Numbered from the stretch's first letter, positions 44,845 through 53,417 are shown. The stretch is 64,000 bases of DNA from Saprospiraceae bacterium UBA7687 (GCA_002482845.1 DLGT01000102.1:56142-120141), one strand, 5' to 3'. Made by a program: numbers and translations. The notes: generated from the sequence alone by a model not told the origin.

Positions 44845-45621
44845 ATGGCAAAAAAGATATACTTTGCATCTGACTTTCATCTCGGTATAGATGCATTGGA
44901 AACTTCTGATGAAAGAGAAAAAAAAATAGTAAGTTGGCTCACTTCCGTTCAGGATGATATGGCAGAACTGTACTTAGTGGGTGATGTTTTTGATTATTGG
45001 TACGAATATGGCACTGTCATTCCCAAAGGTTATATACGTCTATTCGGCAAATTGTCAGAACTCAGAGATGCAGGCATTCCTATCTACTTTTTTACGGGCA
45101 ACCACGATATGTGGATGTTTACTTATTTCGAAAAATATTTTGGAATCCCTATTTACAGGGAACCTATCGTACGGACTTTTGGTGATAAAACATTTTTTAT
45201 AGGACATGGAGATGGGCTAGGACCAGGAGACCATGGTTATAAGTTTATAAAATCAGTTTTTAATAATAAAATTTGTCAATGGCTGTTTAAATGGCTCATT
45301 CATCCTGACATTGGATTATGGTTGATGAAGTTTTTTAGTTCCAAAAGTCGGCAGTATACTGGTACGGAAGATGCATTTTCGGATCCGAAAAAAGAATGGC
45401 TGGTTCAGTTTGTAGAAAGTCACAGCAAAACACAACATATTGATTATTACATATTTGGCCACAGACATCTACCTATAAATTATCAGCTTTCTAATGGTAA
45501 AAGTCATTACTACAACTTAGGTGAATGGATGTATGCATCATCTTATGGAACATTTAATGGCAAGGAATTTGAACTACACTTTTATGATTCGAAGTATACA
45601 GAAGTGTACGGCAACCAGTAA
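44845..45621 (+). CDS. lpxH: UDP-2,3-diacylglucosamine diphosphatase
   Basis: 258 residues from the ATG at 44845 (MAKKIYFASDFHLG). The open frame reaches 60 nt further into the previous gene, but that part lacks homology. Metallophosphoesterase motifs are SDFHLG, GDVFDYWYEYG, TGNHDMW, GHGDGLGPGD and FGHRHLP, the LpxH set. It releases UMP to make lipid X in lipid A synthesis and pairs logically with LptB and the heptosyltransferase-like enzyme elsewhere in the window. It follows the dioxygenase gene by 8 nt. Confidence 0.92.
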   Translation: MAKKIYFASDFHLGIDALETSDEREKKIVSWLTSVQDDMAELYLVGDVFDYWYEYGTVIPKGYIRLFGKLSELRDAGIPIYFFTGNHDMWMFTYFEKYFGIPIYREPIVRTFGDKTFFIGHGDGLGPGDHGYKFIKSVFNNKICQWLFKWLIHPDIGLWLMKFFSSKSRQYTGTEDAFSDPKKEWLVQFVESHSKTQHIDYYIFGHRHLPINYQLSNGKSHYYNLGEWMYASSYGTFNGKEFELHFYDSKYTEVYGNQ

Positions 45622-45695
45622 GGTATTTATTCTAAGGAATTTGGTTGAGAATCAAACTTGTTTTTTCAAAAATAATATTTAGTCAAATTTTAAAT

Positions 45696-46529
45696 ATGAA
45701 GCTTTTAAATCATTTCGGCATTTTGTTATTATCTATGATACTAATATCATCTTGCACCACCAAAAAGGATGTGGCAGCCGTGGCACCTAGAGATGTTTTT
45801 CAGTTAAATGTCAAACCCGCAATTGTGGAAGTGGACAACTTAGGTCGTTTATATCTAGTGGACGAAGGAAATAATATCATCAATTACACACCTGAATTGA
45901 AGGAACAATATCGTTATGCAAACAAACGAAGCGGGCAGGTGAGTAGTCTTGATGTCACCAATCCATTAAAAGTGGTCTCTTTCAGCAATGATTTTAACCA
46001 AGTTTTATATCTAGATAACACATTGTCTGTTATTTCTGAACTAAATCTAAGTGAAAAATTTGCTGATATAAGTGCTTGTGGCACATCAAATGATGGAAAT
46101 CTTTGGGTATATGATCCGACACAATTTAAAATGATGAAAATCAATGATCAAGGCAACATCTTACTCGAAACTTCTAATGTAAATGATGTAGGAATAACCA
46201 ATGTGAATATTACTGATATCAAAGAACGTGGTAATTATGTCATCATGTGTGATAGAGAAAAAGGTTTTTATGTTTTTGATAATATGGGGCAATACATGTA
46301 TCACTATGAAGCAAAAGGAATAAAATCTATACAGTTTGATGGACGCAATATTTATTATTTTACAAATACTGGTCTTAAGAGTTATTCTATAAAGTTTAAG
46401 GAAAAAGTAATGATCAGCTATCCATTTGATATGAGTCGCCAAGATTTAAAATACGTAGTTTACAGCTCGGGAGACATTTATGAAGTGTACCAAACAGGAA
46501 TTAATATATTAAAAACAGCTAAAAAATAG
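45696..46529 (+). CDS. Lipoprotein, beta-propeller-like, unknown function
   Basis: 277 residues from the ATG at 45696, which gives a proper lipoprotein signal (ILISSC, Cys20). The remaining part is a series of short beta-strand blocks (DNLGRLYLVDEGNNIINYT, SNDGNLWVYDPTQFKMMK, DREKGFYVFDNMGQYMYHY) resembling a six-bladed NHL- or YncE-like propeller. Its stop (TAG, 46527-46529) abuts the stop of the convergent pyrD gene with no base between. No partner or substrate can be named. Confidence 0.65.
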   Translation: MKLLNHFGILLLSMILISSCTTKKDVAAVAPRDVFQLNVKPAIVEVDNLGRLYLVDEGNNIINYTPELKEQYRYANKRSGQVSSLDVTNPLKVVSFSNDFNQVLYLDNTLSVISELNLSEKFADISACGTSNDGNLWVYDPTQFKMMKINDQGNILLETSNVNDVGITNVNITDIKERGNYVIMCDREKGFYVFDNMGQYMYHYEAKGIKSIQFDGRNIYYFTNTGLKSYSIKFKEKVMISYPFDMSRQDLKYVVYSSGDIYEVYQTGINILKTAKK

Positions 46530-47570
46530 CTAAGAAGATTGAGATTGGTTAAATAGTATTGACTTATTAATCTCCTTAATCAAGCTTGGACCCTCATAGA
46601 CCATTCCTGAATACACTTGAACGAGTGTTGCACCTGCATTTAGTTTTTCGATGGCATCATCTCCACTAGCAATACCTCCTACACCAATGATGATAATCGA
46701 ACCATTAGACTTTTTATGAATATAGCTAATTACATCGGTGGATCTTGATTTTACAGGTTTTCCACTGAGTCCTCCTGCACCAATTGCATCTGTATTGCTT
46801 CCTAATTTACTACGATCCAATGTAGTATTTGTCGCAATAATACCTTGAATTCCAGTTGTTTTTACGATGTCTATGATATCATCTAGTTGGGTATCCGTCA
46901 GGTCTGGTGCAATTTTTAACAATATAGGTTTTACGACACTTTTGGTAAGGTTTAGTTTTACAAGCGTAGATAAAAGATGCGTTAATGGTGCTTTTTCCTG
47001 CAATTCTCTTAGGCCTGGCGTGTTTGGCGAACTCACATTGACCACAAAATAATCGACATATGGATATAAAGCTTCAAAACAAATTACGTAATCGTCTACT
47101 GCATTTTCATTTGGTGTGACTTTATTTTTGCCTATGTTGCCACCGATGATGGTTTTGGAAGGTTTTCTGTTTTTCAGTCTTTCGACCAATGCTTCTACAC
47201 CATCATTATTAAAGCCCATTCGATTGATGAGCGCTTCGTCTGTAGGTAGTCTGAAAAGTCTAGGCTTATCGTTTCCATCTTGTGGTTTAGGTGTGACCGT
47301 GCCTATTTCTATAAATCCAAAACCCAAATGAGACATTTCTTCATAATACTTCCCGTCTTTGTCAAAACCTGCTGCAAGTCCTACCGGATTGGGAAAGTCC
47401 AAACCCCATATTTTTCTATGTAAAGATGGATGTTCGATATGATATAGTTTTTTGAATAGCCATTTTCCACCCGGTATGGACAATGTTATGCCAAGTAAAG
47501 CTACGGTAAGATGATGTGCTTTTTCTGGGTCGAGCAAAAACATAAAGGGTTTGAGCAAAAGCTTATACAT
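46530..47570 (-). CDS. pyrD: Dihydroorotate dehydrogenase (quinone), class 2
   Basis: 346 residues from the ATG at 47570. A TTG 21 nt upstream is in frame but unnecessary. The N-terminal helices (YKLLLKPFMFLLDPEKAHH) form the membrane-facing quinone channel of class 2 enzymes. Family motifs are NPVGLAAGFDKDGK, GFIEIGTVTPKPQDGNDKPR, the catalytic Ser in VNVSSPNTPGL, ATNTTLDRS and VGGIASGDDAIEKLNAGA. It makes orotate in pyrimidine synthesis and passes electrons to the quinone pool. Confidence 0.95.
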   Translation of the reverse strand: MYKLLLKPFMFLLDPEKAHHLTVALLGITLSIPGGKWLFKKLYHIEHPSLHRKIWGLDFPNPVGLAAGFDKDGKYYEEMSHLGFGFIEIGTVTPKPQDGNDKPRLFRLPTDEALINRMGFNNDGVEALVERLKNRKPSKTIIGGNIGKNKVTPNENAVDDYVICFEALYPYVDYFVVNVSSPNTPGLRELQEKAPLTHLLSTLVKLNLTKSVVKPILLKIAPDLTDTQLDDIIDIVKTTGIQGIIATNTTLDRSKLGSNTDAIGAGGLSGKPVKSRSTDVISYIHKKSNGSIIIIGVGGIASGDDAIEKLNAGATLVQVYSGMVYEGPSLIKEINKSILFNQSQSS

Positions 47571-47764
47571 AACATTGATTTGATGTGACAAAGGTAACCA
47601 AAACCAAATTTTTCATAGATTATTTTTGAAATAATATAAAGACCGCCTTGCATTTTAGTAAATACCCTTACTTTTGAAGTGTTTTATGAAGTAGTTTTGT
47701 GCAGAATTAGGAATTTCAATTTTGATCTCTGGGTTTGCTTTCGTTTTATATCAAAACAAGATTT

Positions 47765-49606
47765 ATGGTTAAAATACAAATGGTTTTTATTTTAATGATT
47801 TTATTTGTGTTCAATCTTTATGGACAACAATTAAATGAGTTTATTGAAAAAAACGATCAGCTATTTAAGGAAGACAAAAAAGAAGCTATCAGAAAAATGG
47901 ATTCTATATACACCATTTTCAAAGGGAAAATTGCACCCTTGGATGAAGGTGAAATATTATATTCGTTATGTAAATATTACGTAAGGTCTGGTAATCAAGA
48001 TAGTGCTTTGACGCATGCTCAAAAAGGTATGGATTTTGTTAAAAAGCATGATATTGACGATATGACCGCTGATTTTGCAAATGTTTTAGGTGGATCTTAT
48101 TTTCATCTTGGACAGCAAGATTCAGGCGTTCATTATATGATTATAGCTGCCGAAAGTCTGGAGAAAAAAGGCGATAAAGAAAAGTCAGCTTATGTGTACA
48201 ATAATCTCGGTAATGTATTTCTTGACGACACAGACTTTTCTAAGGCAATTTATTATTTTCAGGAAGCATTAGCAAAATTACCCAATGATGGGTCTAATGT
48301 ATTTGCAGGTACCATATCTGGGAATCTTAGTTTTGCATATGTATCTTTAGACAGCCTTGTACTTGCCGAAAAATATGCTTTGGATGCAATCAGAATAGGA
48401 GTAAAAACCGAAGATAACACGGCCATATTATACGGGAAACTCACACTAGCTGACGTAGCAAACAAAAAGGGTAACCGGGATGAGGCTTTGATCAAATATA
48501 ACGAATCTTACCAACTTGCTGCTGAAATTGAAGATGATTACAAAAAGGCTTTATGTGCTGCTTCACTAGCTGAATTTTATGCGAATTCCAATACGAATCT
48601 TGCCATAAAGTATGGATTAGAGTCATACAATTACAATAAGGAAAACTTACCTAGATTTTTACCACAAAGCACTTTACTTTTGGCTCGCGTTTATGAAAGT
48701 AATAAAGATTTTACAGTATCTAGTCGATTTTATAAAGAATATGCAACCTTGATAGACAGCATAAAAACGGTGGATTACAATACCTTAAAATTGGATTTGC
48801 TTGAAAAATATGAAACTGCTCAAAAGTCACAACTCATCAGTGAACAAAAATCAATTATCTCAGCCAATTCTCTCAAAATAACACGTCTTTTTGCAGGATT
48901 GATTGCCACGGCATTAGCTCTTTTTATTTTATTATTGTGGTGGAAGCTGCAAAAAAATAAAGCTGCCCAAAAGTTGACCGAACTGAAACATGAAAAAGAA
49001 CAAGCCATCTTTAATTCTTTGGTGGAAGGTGAACAAAACGAAAGAATACGATTGGCCAAAGAACTACACGATGGACTTGCAAACGAAATCGCAGCACTAA
49101 AGATGCAAACGTCTATTTCCAACCTTAAGACGCCAAATGATACACTAGAAACGATAGAAAGAAGATTAGATCAATTGCATGAGAGTACAAGGAATATCGC
49201 GCATAACATGTTGCCAAAAGTATTTATGGAAGATGGTCTTATGTCATCAATAAAGGCTTTATGCGCCGATTATGATAAGGTCATTCCAGTAGATGTGGAC
49301 ATTAAAAGCTATCAGAAAAACAAGTCGAGATCTTTCGAATTATTCATTTATAGATTAGCCCAAGAGATCATAGGCAATGCTGTAAAATATGCAAATGCTT
49401 CTAAGATATTAGTTACCATCCATGATGAAGACGGCATATTTTCATTAAAAGTAAAAGACGATGGTATTGGCATTGATCAAGAAAAAGCACAATCAGGATT
49501 TAGTTTTATAAAAGATAGACTCAAAGAAGTGGAAGGCTTTTTGCAGATCAACTCTGATAAAGGAAATGGAACAGAAATTGACATCAATATAAAATATGGC
49601 GTATAG
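47765..49606 (+). CDS. TPR sensor histidine kinase (HisKA_3 type)
   Basis: 613 residues from the ATG at 47765. A signal peptide or first membrane segment (about 1-21) is followed by five or so tetratricopeptide repeats (about 30-330) and a membrane helix (about 375-398, RLFAGLIATALALFILLLWW). The cytoplasmic kinase has a HisKA_3 H-box, RIRLAKELHDGLANEIAAL with His435, and an ATPase domain with EIIGNAVKYANA and DDGIGID. The type is common in Bacteroidota and works with NarL-like regulators. The regulator gene starts 11 nt inside its 3' end, so the pair is translationally coupled. Confidence 0.92.
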   Translation: MVKIQMVFILMILFVFNLYGQQLNEFIEKNDQLFKEDKKEAIRKMDSIYTIFKGKIAPLDEGEILYSLCKYYVRSGNQDSALTHAQKGMDFVKKHDIDDMTADFANVLGGSYFHLGQQDSGVHYMIIAAESLEKKGDKEKSAYVYNNLGNVFLDDTDFSKAIYYFQEALAKLPNDGSNVFAGTISGNLSFAYVSLDSLVLAEKYALDAIRIGVKTEDNTAILYGKLTLADVANKKGNRDEALIKYNESYQLAAEIEDDYKKALCAASLAEFYANSNTNLAIKYGLESYNYNKENLPRFLPQSTLLLARVYESNKDFTVSSRFYKEYATLIDSIKTVDYNTLKLDLLEKYETAQKSQLISEQKSIISANSLKITRLFAGLIATALALFILLLWWKLQKNKAAQKLTELKHEKEQAIFNSLVEGEQNERIRLAKELHDGLANEIAALKMQTSISNLKTPNDTLETIERRLDQLHESTRNIAHNMLPKVFMEDGLMSSIKALCADYDKVIPVDVDIKSYQKNKSRSFELFIYRLAQEIIGNAVKYANASKILVTIHDEDGIFSLKVKDDGIGIDQEKAQSGFSFIKDRLKEVEGFLQINSDKGNGTEIDINIKYGV

Positions 49607-50237
49607 GATTGTTATTTTGGATGACCATCCGCTCATTGTAGAAAGCTTGACAACGATAGTGAGTTTGATGGATAATGTAGAGACTGTTAAAGCTTTTTCC
49701 ACAGCCAAGACTTTTTACGAGGATGAAAAGACATTTCTTAAAGACCTTTATATTATTGATATTTCATTAGGTGTAGAAGATGGCAGAGATGTGATGAAAC
49801 ATCTTAGAAAAAAACATTCAGAAGCCAAGATTATCGCATTGAGCAGTCATGATCACCCACGTATTATTCAGTCTGCTTTTAGATCTGGAGCGGACTCATA
49901 TCTCTTAAAAACATCGTCTGCATCAGAAATTAAAACTTGTATAGAAACCTTGTTGAAAGGCGAAGATTACTTACCATCGAATATTCAAAAAATACTCCAA
50001 AACCACCTAAAAGGTCAGAAATACGAAACCAACCCAAACTTCCCTACACTCACTTCACGCGAACAAGAAGTATTACAACTCATTGCGGAAGAATTGACTT
50101 CCAAAGAAATTGGCGAAAAACTTCATTTGTCAGAATTTACCATTGAAGGTCATAGAGCTACATTGTTTCAAAAATTTGATGTTAAAAACATTGCAGGCCT
50201 TATGCGAAAAGCAATTTTGGCTGGCGCAATAGACTAG
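49596..50237 (+). CDS. NarL/FixJ-family response regulator
   Basis: 213 residues. The receiver domain has Asp9/Asp10 and phospho-acceptor Asp55 in IIDISLGVEDGRD. A LuxR-type helix-turn-helix (about 148-212) is clear in LTSREQEVLQLIAEELTSKE and FTIEGHRATLFQKFDVKN. It is the cognate partner of the overlapping TPR kinase. A terminator with a GAAA loop follows 10 nt after the stop, so the two-gene unit ends here. Regulated genes are not identifiable. Confidence 0.92.
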   Translation: MAYRIVILDDHPLIVESLTTIVSLMDNVETVKAFSTAKTFYEDEKTFLKDLYIIDISLGVEDGRDVMKHLRKKHSEAKIIALSSHDHPRIIQSAFRSGADSYLLKTSSASEIKTCIETLLKGEDYLPSNIQKILQNHLKGQKYETNPNFPTLTSREQEVLQLIAEELTSKEIGEKLHLSEFTIEGHRATLFQKFDVKNIAGLMRKAILAGAID

Positions 50238-50246
50238 ATTTTATTT

Positions 50247-50272
50247 AAGCGGTGGGAAACCACTGTTTTTTT
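50247..50272 (+). terminator. Intrinsic terminator with GAAA tetraloop
   Basis: AAGCGGTGG (50247-50255) pairs with CCACTGTTT (50260-50268), including two G-T pairs, around a GAAA tetraloop, followed by T's to 50272. It ends the kinase/regulator transcript. Confidence 0.85.
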
Positions 50273-50357
50273 AAACCATGTTTTCCCATCTTTCGCTACC
50301 GTGGATATGGTCATACCTTTGTGCTATATTTTTAAACAAAAATTTAAATGTAGTAAA

Positions 50358-51551
50358 ATGAAAAAGTATGTAAAATTTTCAATGATTGCAGCATGTGTTT
50401 TAATAATGAATGCCTGTAATAAAGACCCTCTAAAACCCGATGAAAATAACAATAATACCAATAAACCAATATCGCTTGAATGTGATATAAGGCAATCTCT
50501 CACACTCACGGATAGAAACCCATTAGGTGTGGATTATATCGTAGATTGTGAAGCTTATGTATTTAATGGAACACTTACTATTGAGCCAGGTACTACGCTC
50601 CAGTTTAATGATGGAGCTTCATTATCCATCTTAGAAACAGGAGTCATCAAAGCTAATGGAACAGCTCAAAATCAGATTAGATTTACAAATAATGGAGGCA
50701 ACACACCGTCGTGGGCAGGTATATTTATTTACACAGATGGTGCAGGTAATTCTATCAGTCATGCTATCATCGAAAAAGCAGGTGCAGCCACATCATTAGG
50801 CTTATATAATGAAGTAAAAGGAGCACTGATTATAGAAGAGTCGAAAGTAAATGTAACTAATAATCAGATCATCAATTCAGGAGATGCTGGTATCGTTATA
50901 TTGAATGAAGGAGAGTTTACGACTTTTACTAATAACACAATTAGAGGAAGTGTAAATTTCCCGATGGTGGTGGATGCAGAACAAGTTGGAACTATAGATT
51001 ATAATGCAAATACTTATACCAATAACGGTAAAGAATATATAGAAATTAACTCGCCACAAAGGGTAGAGAACTACATAGAAAAACCGATAGTTATCACAAA
51101 AGCACCCATTCCTTACTTTATCTCTAAGAAGACATTTTTCTATAAAACAACGGAAATAATGGCTGGAACAGAGTTTGTTTTTGCTGAAAATGCGATTTTG
51201 GCTTTCAGCGCTGTCGATACCCCTTTCAGAATATTGGGTACGTCGACAAATCATGTCATCATGAAAGGACTGAAAGCACAATCAGGATTTTGGGGTGGGA
51301 TTCTCATAGAGACAAAAGGAGATAAGTATCAATTTGACTACTTAGATATATCAGATGGTGGTGCTTTGGATCATGGCTATGGCACACTAAAAGGAAATGT
51401 AAAATTAGCTGGATTTGGCCAAGCTTTATTGTCTATGAATAATTGTACATCGACGAGGTCTGGCGGTTGTGATGTAGTTTTAGATGAGTATTGGGATATA
51501 AAAACACTTCAAAACAACAATAGTGGAAATTTGAATATTTGTAAAGAGTAA
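50358..51551 (+). CDS. Lipoprotein with parallel beta-helix repeats
   Basis: 397 residues from the ATG at 50358, which starts a lipoprotein signal (LIMNAC, Cys20). A low-complexity linker (PDENNNNTNKP) follows, then right-handed parallel beta-helix repeats over about residues 55-395 (TLTIEPGTTLQFNDGASLSI, NQIINSGDAGIVILNEGEFT, FTNNTIRG). It is probably a surface-anchored lipoprotein that binds or cleaves polysaccharide; catalytic residues cannot be assigned. It lies behind the GAAA-loop terminator, and its own terminator follows the stop. Confidence 0.72.
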   Translation: MKKYVKFSMIAACVLIMNACNKDPLKPDENNNNTNKPISLECDIRQSLTLTDRNPLGVDYIVDCEAYVFNGTLTIEPGTTLQFNDGASLSILETGVIKANGTAQNQIRFTNNGGNTPSWAGIFIYTDGAGNSISHAIIEKAGAATSLGLYNEVKGALIIEESKVNVTNNQIINSGDAGIVILNEGEFTTFTNNTIRGSVNFPMVVDAEQVGTIDYNANTYTNNGKEYIEINSPQRVENYIEKPIVITKAPIPYFISKKTFFYKTTEIMAGTEFVFAENAILAFSAVDTPFRILGTSTNHVIMKGLKAQSGFWGGILIETKGDKYQFDYLDISDGGALDHGYGTLKGNVKLAGFGQALLSMNNCTSTRSGGCDVVLDEYWDIKTLQNNNSGNLNICKE

Positions 51552-51575
51552 TATAGGAATAATACTTTTTCTATT

Positions 51576-51612
51576 AAGGCAGCACAGACTTGATTTGTGT
51601 TGCCATTTTTTT
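51576..51612 (+). terminator. Intrinsic terminator after the beta-helix lipoprotein
   Basis: GGCAGCACA (51578-51586) pairs with TGTGTTGCC (51596-51604), with one G-T pair, around a 9-nt loop, followed by ATTTTTTTATT. Confidence 0.82.
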
Positions 51613-51952
51613 ATTCAAATCAATGGCAATGTTTTGTATTAAATGAATGTTTTTTGCAAAAAAAAAAATAGCAAATTCAGCAAGTTGAAAATATAGTCAA
51701 GTTACATAAAAATGTATTGAGATCAAGTTTATTAGAACGTTCATTCGACTAACAACTTGTGACTCTAAGTTTGGTTGAAGGAACTACTTTTTGACCTCGG
51801 TTAAAAATCCAAACATCACATCGCCTTTTGATAAAATTAAATTAAAAATATACCATTAAATGGGAAAAAACCTTTATATTTGTGTTAGCTAATATTGATG
51901 TTCCGTAACGGCTAAAAGATTATTTTACTTACATTGCCTAAAATAATCATTA
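51613..51952. other. AT-rich non-coding region ahead of the 21-bp array
   Basis: No open frame or known element. It contains an A-run (51659-51669) and a promoter-like TATATTTG box (51875-51882) directed toward the array; no clear TTG is found at the right distance upstream. Whether it drives transcription through the array is open. Confidence 0.4.
51875..51882 (+). promoter_or_regulatory. Promoter-like -7 box in front of the 21-bp array
   Basis: TATATTTG fits TAnnTTTG exactly. A start near 51886 would transcribe the whole array on the + strand. No good -33 element is seen, so this is a weak candidate. Confidence 0.3.
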
Positions 51953-52225
51953 TTCAATTCAATATAGTAGAAATAAACGTCCATACATTATGTATTCAAG
52001 TATATTTATTAAATATCCTAGTGCATTCATTAGGTATTCAAATGAAAATACTAAATATCCAACTGCATATTTTAAACATCCACATGGATAATTTAAGTAT
52101 TCACATGAATTCTTTCTGAATCTACATAAATATTTTCTATATCCAAATGAATATTTTCTGAATCCACATGGATTCAGAAAATATTTACATCAATTTATAA
52201 TGTATCCATCTGGATTAAGAGGTTT
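51953..52225. repeat. Type A half of a 21-bp palindromic array (13 units)
   Basis: Thirteen consecutive units of exactly 21 bp start at 51953, 51974, 51995, 52016, 52037, 52058, 52079, 52100, 52121, 52142, 52163, 52184 and 52205. No unit is a copy of another, but T1, T7 and A10 are present in 13 of 13, and A4, T11 and A21 in 12 of 13. The first ten bases centre on TYCA-NN-TGRA (for example TCCACATGGA and TTCACATGAA). They are self-complementary around an axis between positions 5 and 6; T1/A10, A4/T7 and T11/A21 are exact symmetry partners. Positions 2 and 9 change together in seven units (C-G in three, T-A in four). Confidence 0.85.
52150..52185. repeat. Perfect palindrome with 17-bp arms inside the array
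   Basis: Bases 52150-52166 are the exact reverse complement of 52169-52185, with only CA between. The centre reads CTGAATCCA-CA-TGGATTCAG. It spans parts of three array units (starting 52142, 52163 and 52184), with its centre on a unit dyad. It could form a cruciform in DNA or a long hairpin in RNA. Confidence 0.9.
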
Positions 52226-52477
52226 TGCTTAAAGATTACAAGATAACCTTCAAGTATTACAAAGGAACAAGTAAAGATTTCTTTGCAACACTTAAGTTGT
52301 ACAAGCTAATGCTTAAAGGTTTCTTTGCAACGTTTGAAACTTATTAACGAACGCTTAAACGTTGCTTTGCAACATTCAAGCATCACTAAGTAACGTCTAA
52401 GTGAATCTTTAGAACACTAAAGTGTTGCAAACAAACGCTTACTGATTACAAAGTAATGCGTTAATGTTTTAAGCTAA
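52226..52477. repeat. Type B half of the 21-bp array (12 units)
   Basis: Twelve further 21-bp units start at 52226 and every 21 bp to 52457, in exact register with the type A units before them. Their consensus differs: YGCTTAAAG over the first nine positions and, in the better units, CTTTGCAA at the end. All 12 end in AA (positions 20-21), and 9 of 12 have TT at the symmetry-related positions 11-12. Dyads lie at the same places as in type A, for example AACACT-AA-AGTGTT (52413-52426) and GTTGC-TTT-GCAAC (52361-52373). After 52477 the register fades. Confidence 0.83.
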
Positions 52478-52661
52478 TCAGACCACCTTACACTTATTAC
52501 ATTACAGATGTATAAGCTATTTTCAAACCCAACTTGCAAATGGATGTACATTTATCTCTTGGCAAAAAATGCAAATGTACTGTCTCCATTACCTTCCATA
52601 AAATGGCATACTTGTTTTAATCAAGTAGTCTACAAACGCAAGTTTGGGAGCTTGTCTTAAA
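52478..52661. other. Non-coding tail with nested inverted repeats
   Basis: Between the end of the 21-bp array and the convergent RDD gene. An outer inverted repeat, CCCAACTTGC (52528-52537) with GCAAGTTTGGG (52638-52648, one bulged base), encloses three hairpins: GTACATTT/AAATGTAC (52546-52553, 52573-52580), CCATT/AATGG (52586-52590, 52602-52606) and TACTTG/CAAGTA (52609-52614, 52622-52627). This could be a cloverleaf-like RNA, but the short inner stems may be chance. Confidence 0.4.
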
Positions 52662-53396
52662 TCAACCTTCTCCCGTATAATAATTATAATCTCTGATAAC
52701 TCGGGAAATAAATGAAATATCATTTCCTTCTCGTTTTATGCCACTTACTTCCTCTATTTTATTAACTAGTTTTTGGAGCGTGATATAATCGTTGTTCTTA
52801 CGTGCATTGAGGTAAGTCTCCTTGATGATACGCATGTCATTATCTGAAAACCGTACGACATTTGGATAAAGTGGCACATAATCTTGGGCAATTTCTTCTA
52901 ATATTGTGTGGCTGATATTGATATTGTTTTTAAGGTTGATCACTGCTGTACCCGCTGCAATATCACCGATACGTTGATGAATTTTGGAGACTAATATTGA
53001 TATTCCTCCAGCCAGACATGATGTACCTGTGACATCTACCAATCTAAATACCCACCTGATCAGATAATCTGTAAAGGACGCTTGGTAACCATCTATTTTT
53101 ACTACTTTGAGTGAGAATAATTTTTTACCTATGGACTGTCCTTCCATCAGCGATTCTTGGATGATGGAATAAAACATGACAGGTAGATAAAAAATAATAT
53201 AGATACTCATAACAGACCAATTGTCCCAAGTAAATTCATCAATACCAATCCTATCTATCACTGCCCAATTGATAAACAAGATATAGCAGAATTTCATAAC
53301 TAAATCGACAGCATATGCGCCCATTCTGACACCTACATCCGCAATTTTAAAATTTATATTAACATTTTGGGTAGTATTGATACTAATTTCAGCCAT
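52662..53396 (-). CDS. RDD-family membrane protein
   Basis: 244 residues. The RDD signature opens with GVRMGAYAVDLVMKFCYILF (about 22-41). Three to four membrane segments lie in residues 28-140, with the conserved QSIGKKLFSLKVVKIDGYQ loop. The C-terminal about 90 residues are soluble and helical. It is divergent by 21 bp from the SpoIIM-like gene. The set RDD, SpoIIM, DUF4129, DUF4350, MoxR, DUF58 is a recurring Bacteroidota cassette, so it belongs to that membrane-associated AAA+ system. Confidence 0.85.
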   Translation of the reverse strand: MAEISINTTQNVNINFKIADVGVRMGAYAVDLVMKFCYILFINWAVIDRIGIDEFTWDNWSVMSIYIIFYLPVMFYSIIQESLMEGQSIGKKLFSLKVVKIDGYQASFTDYLIRWVFRLVDVTGTSCLAGGISILVSKIHQRIGDIAAGTAVINLKNNINISHTILEEIAQDYVPLYPNVVRFSDNDMRIIKETYLNARKNNDYITLQKLVNKIEEVSGIKREGNDISFISRVIRDYNYYTGEG

Positions 53397-53417
53397 AAAT
53401 AATTATTTTTACCCCGT

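Noticed and set aside
51934..52119. A 61-codon open frame with a heptapeptide-like pattern in the 21-bp array
   Set aside because: It starts at TTG, and the same frame has stops at 52117, 52159, 52198 and 52216 while the DNA repeat continues unchanged. A 21-bp repeat gives heptads automatically, and the reverse-complement symmetry of the units is not expected of coding DNA.
51953..52477. CRISPR array or TIGR-type guide array
   Set aside because: There is no constant repeat alternating with unique spacers, the period is a strict 21 bp, every unit is diverged over its whole length, and no cas or nuclease gene adjoins.
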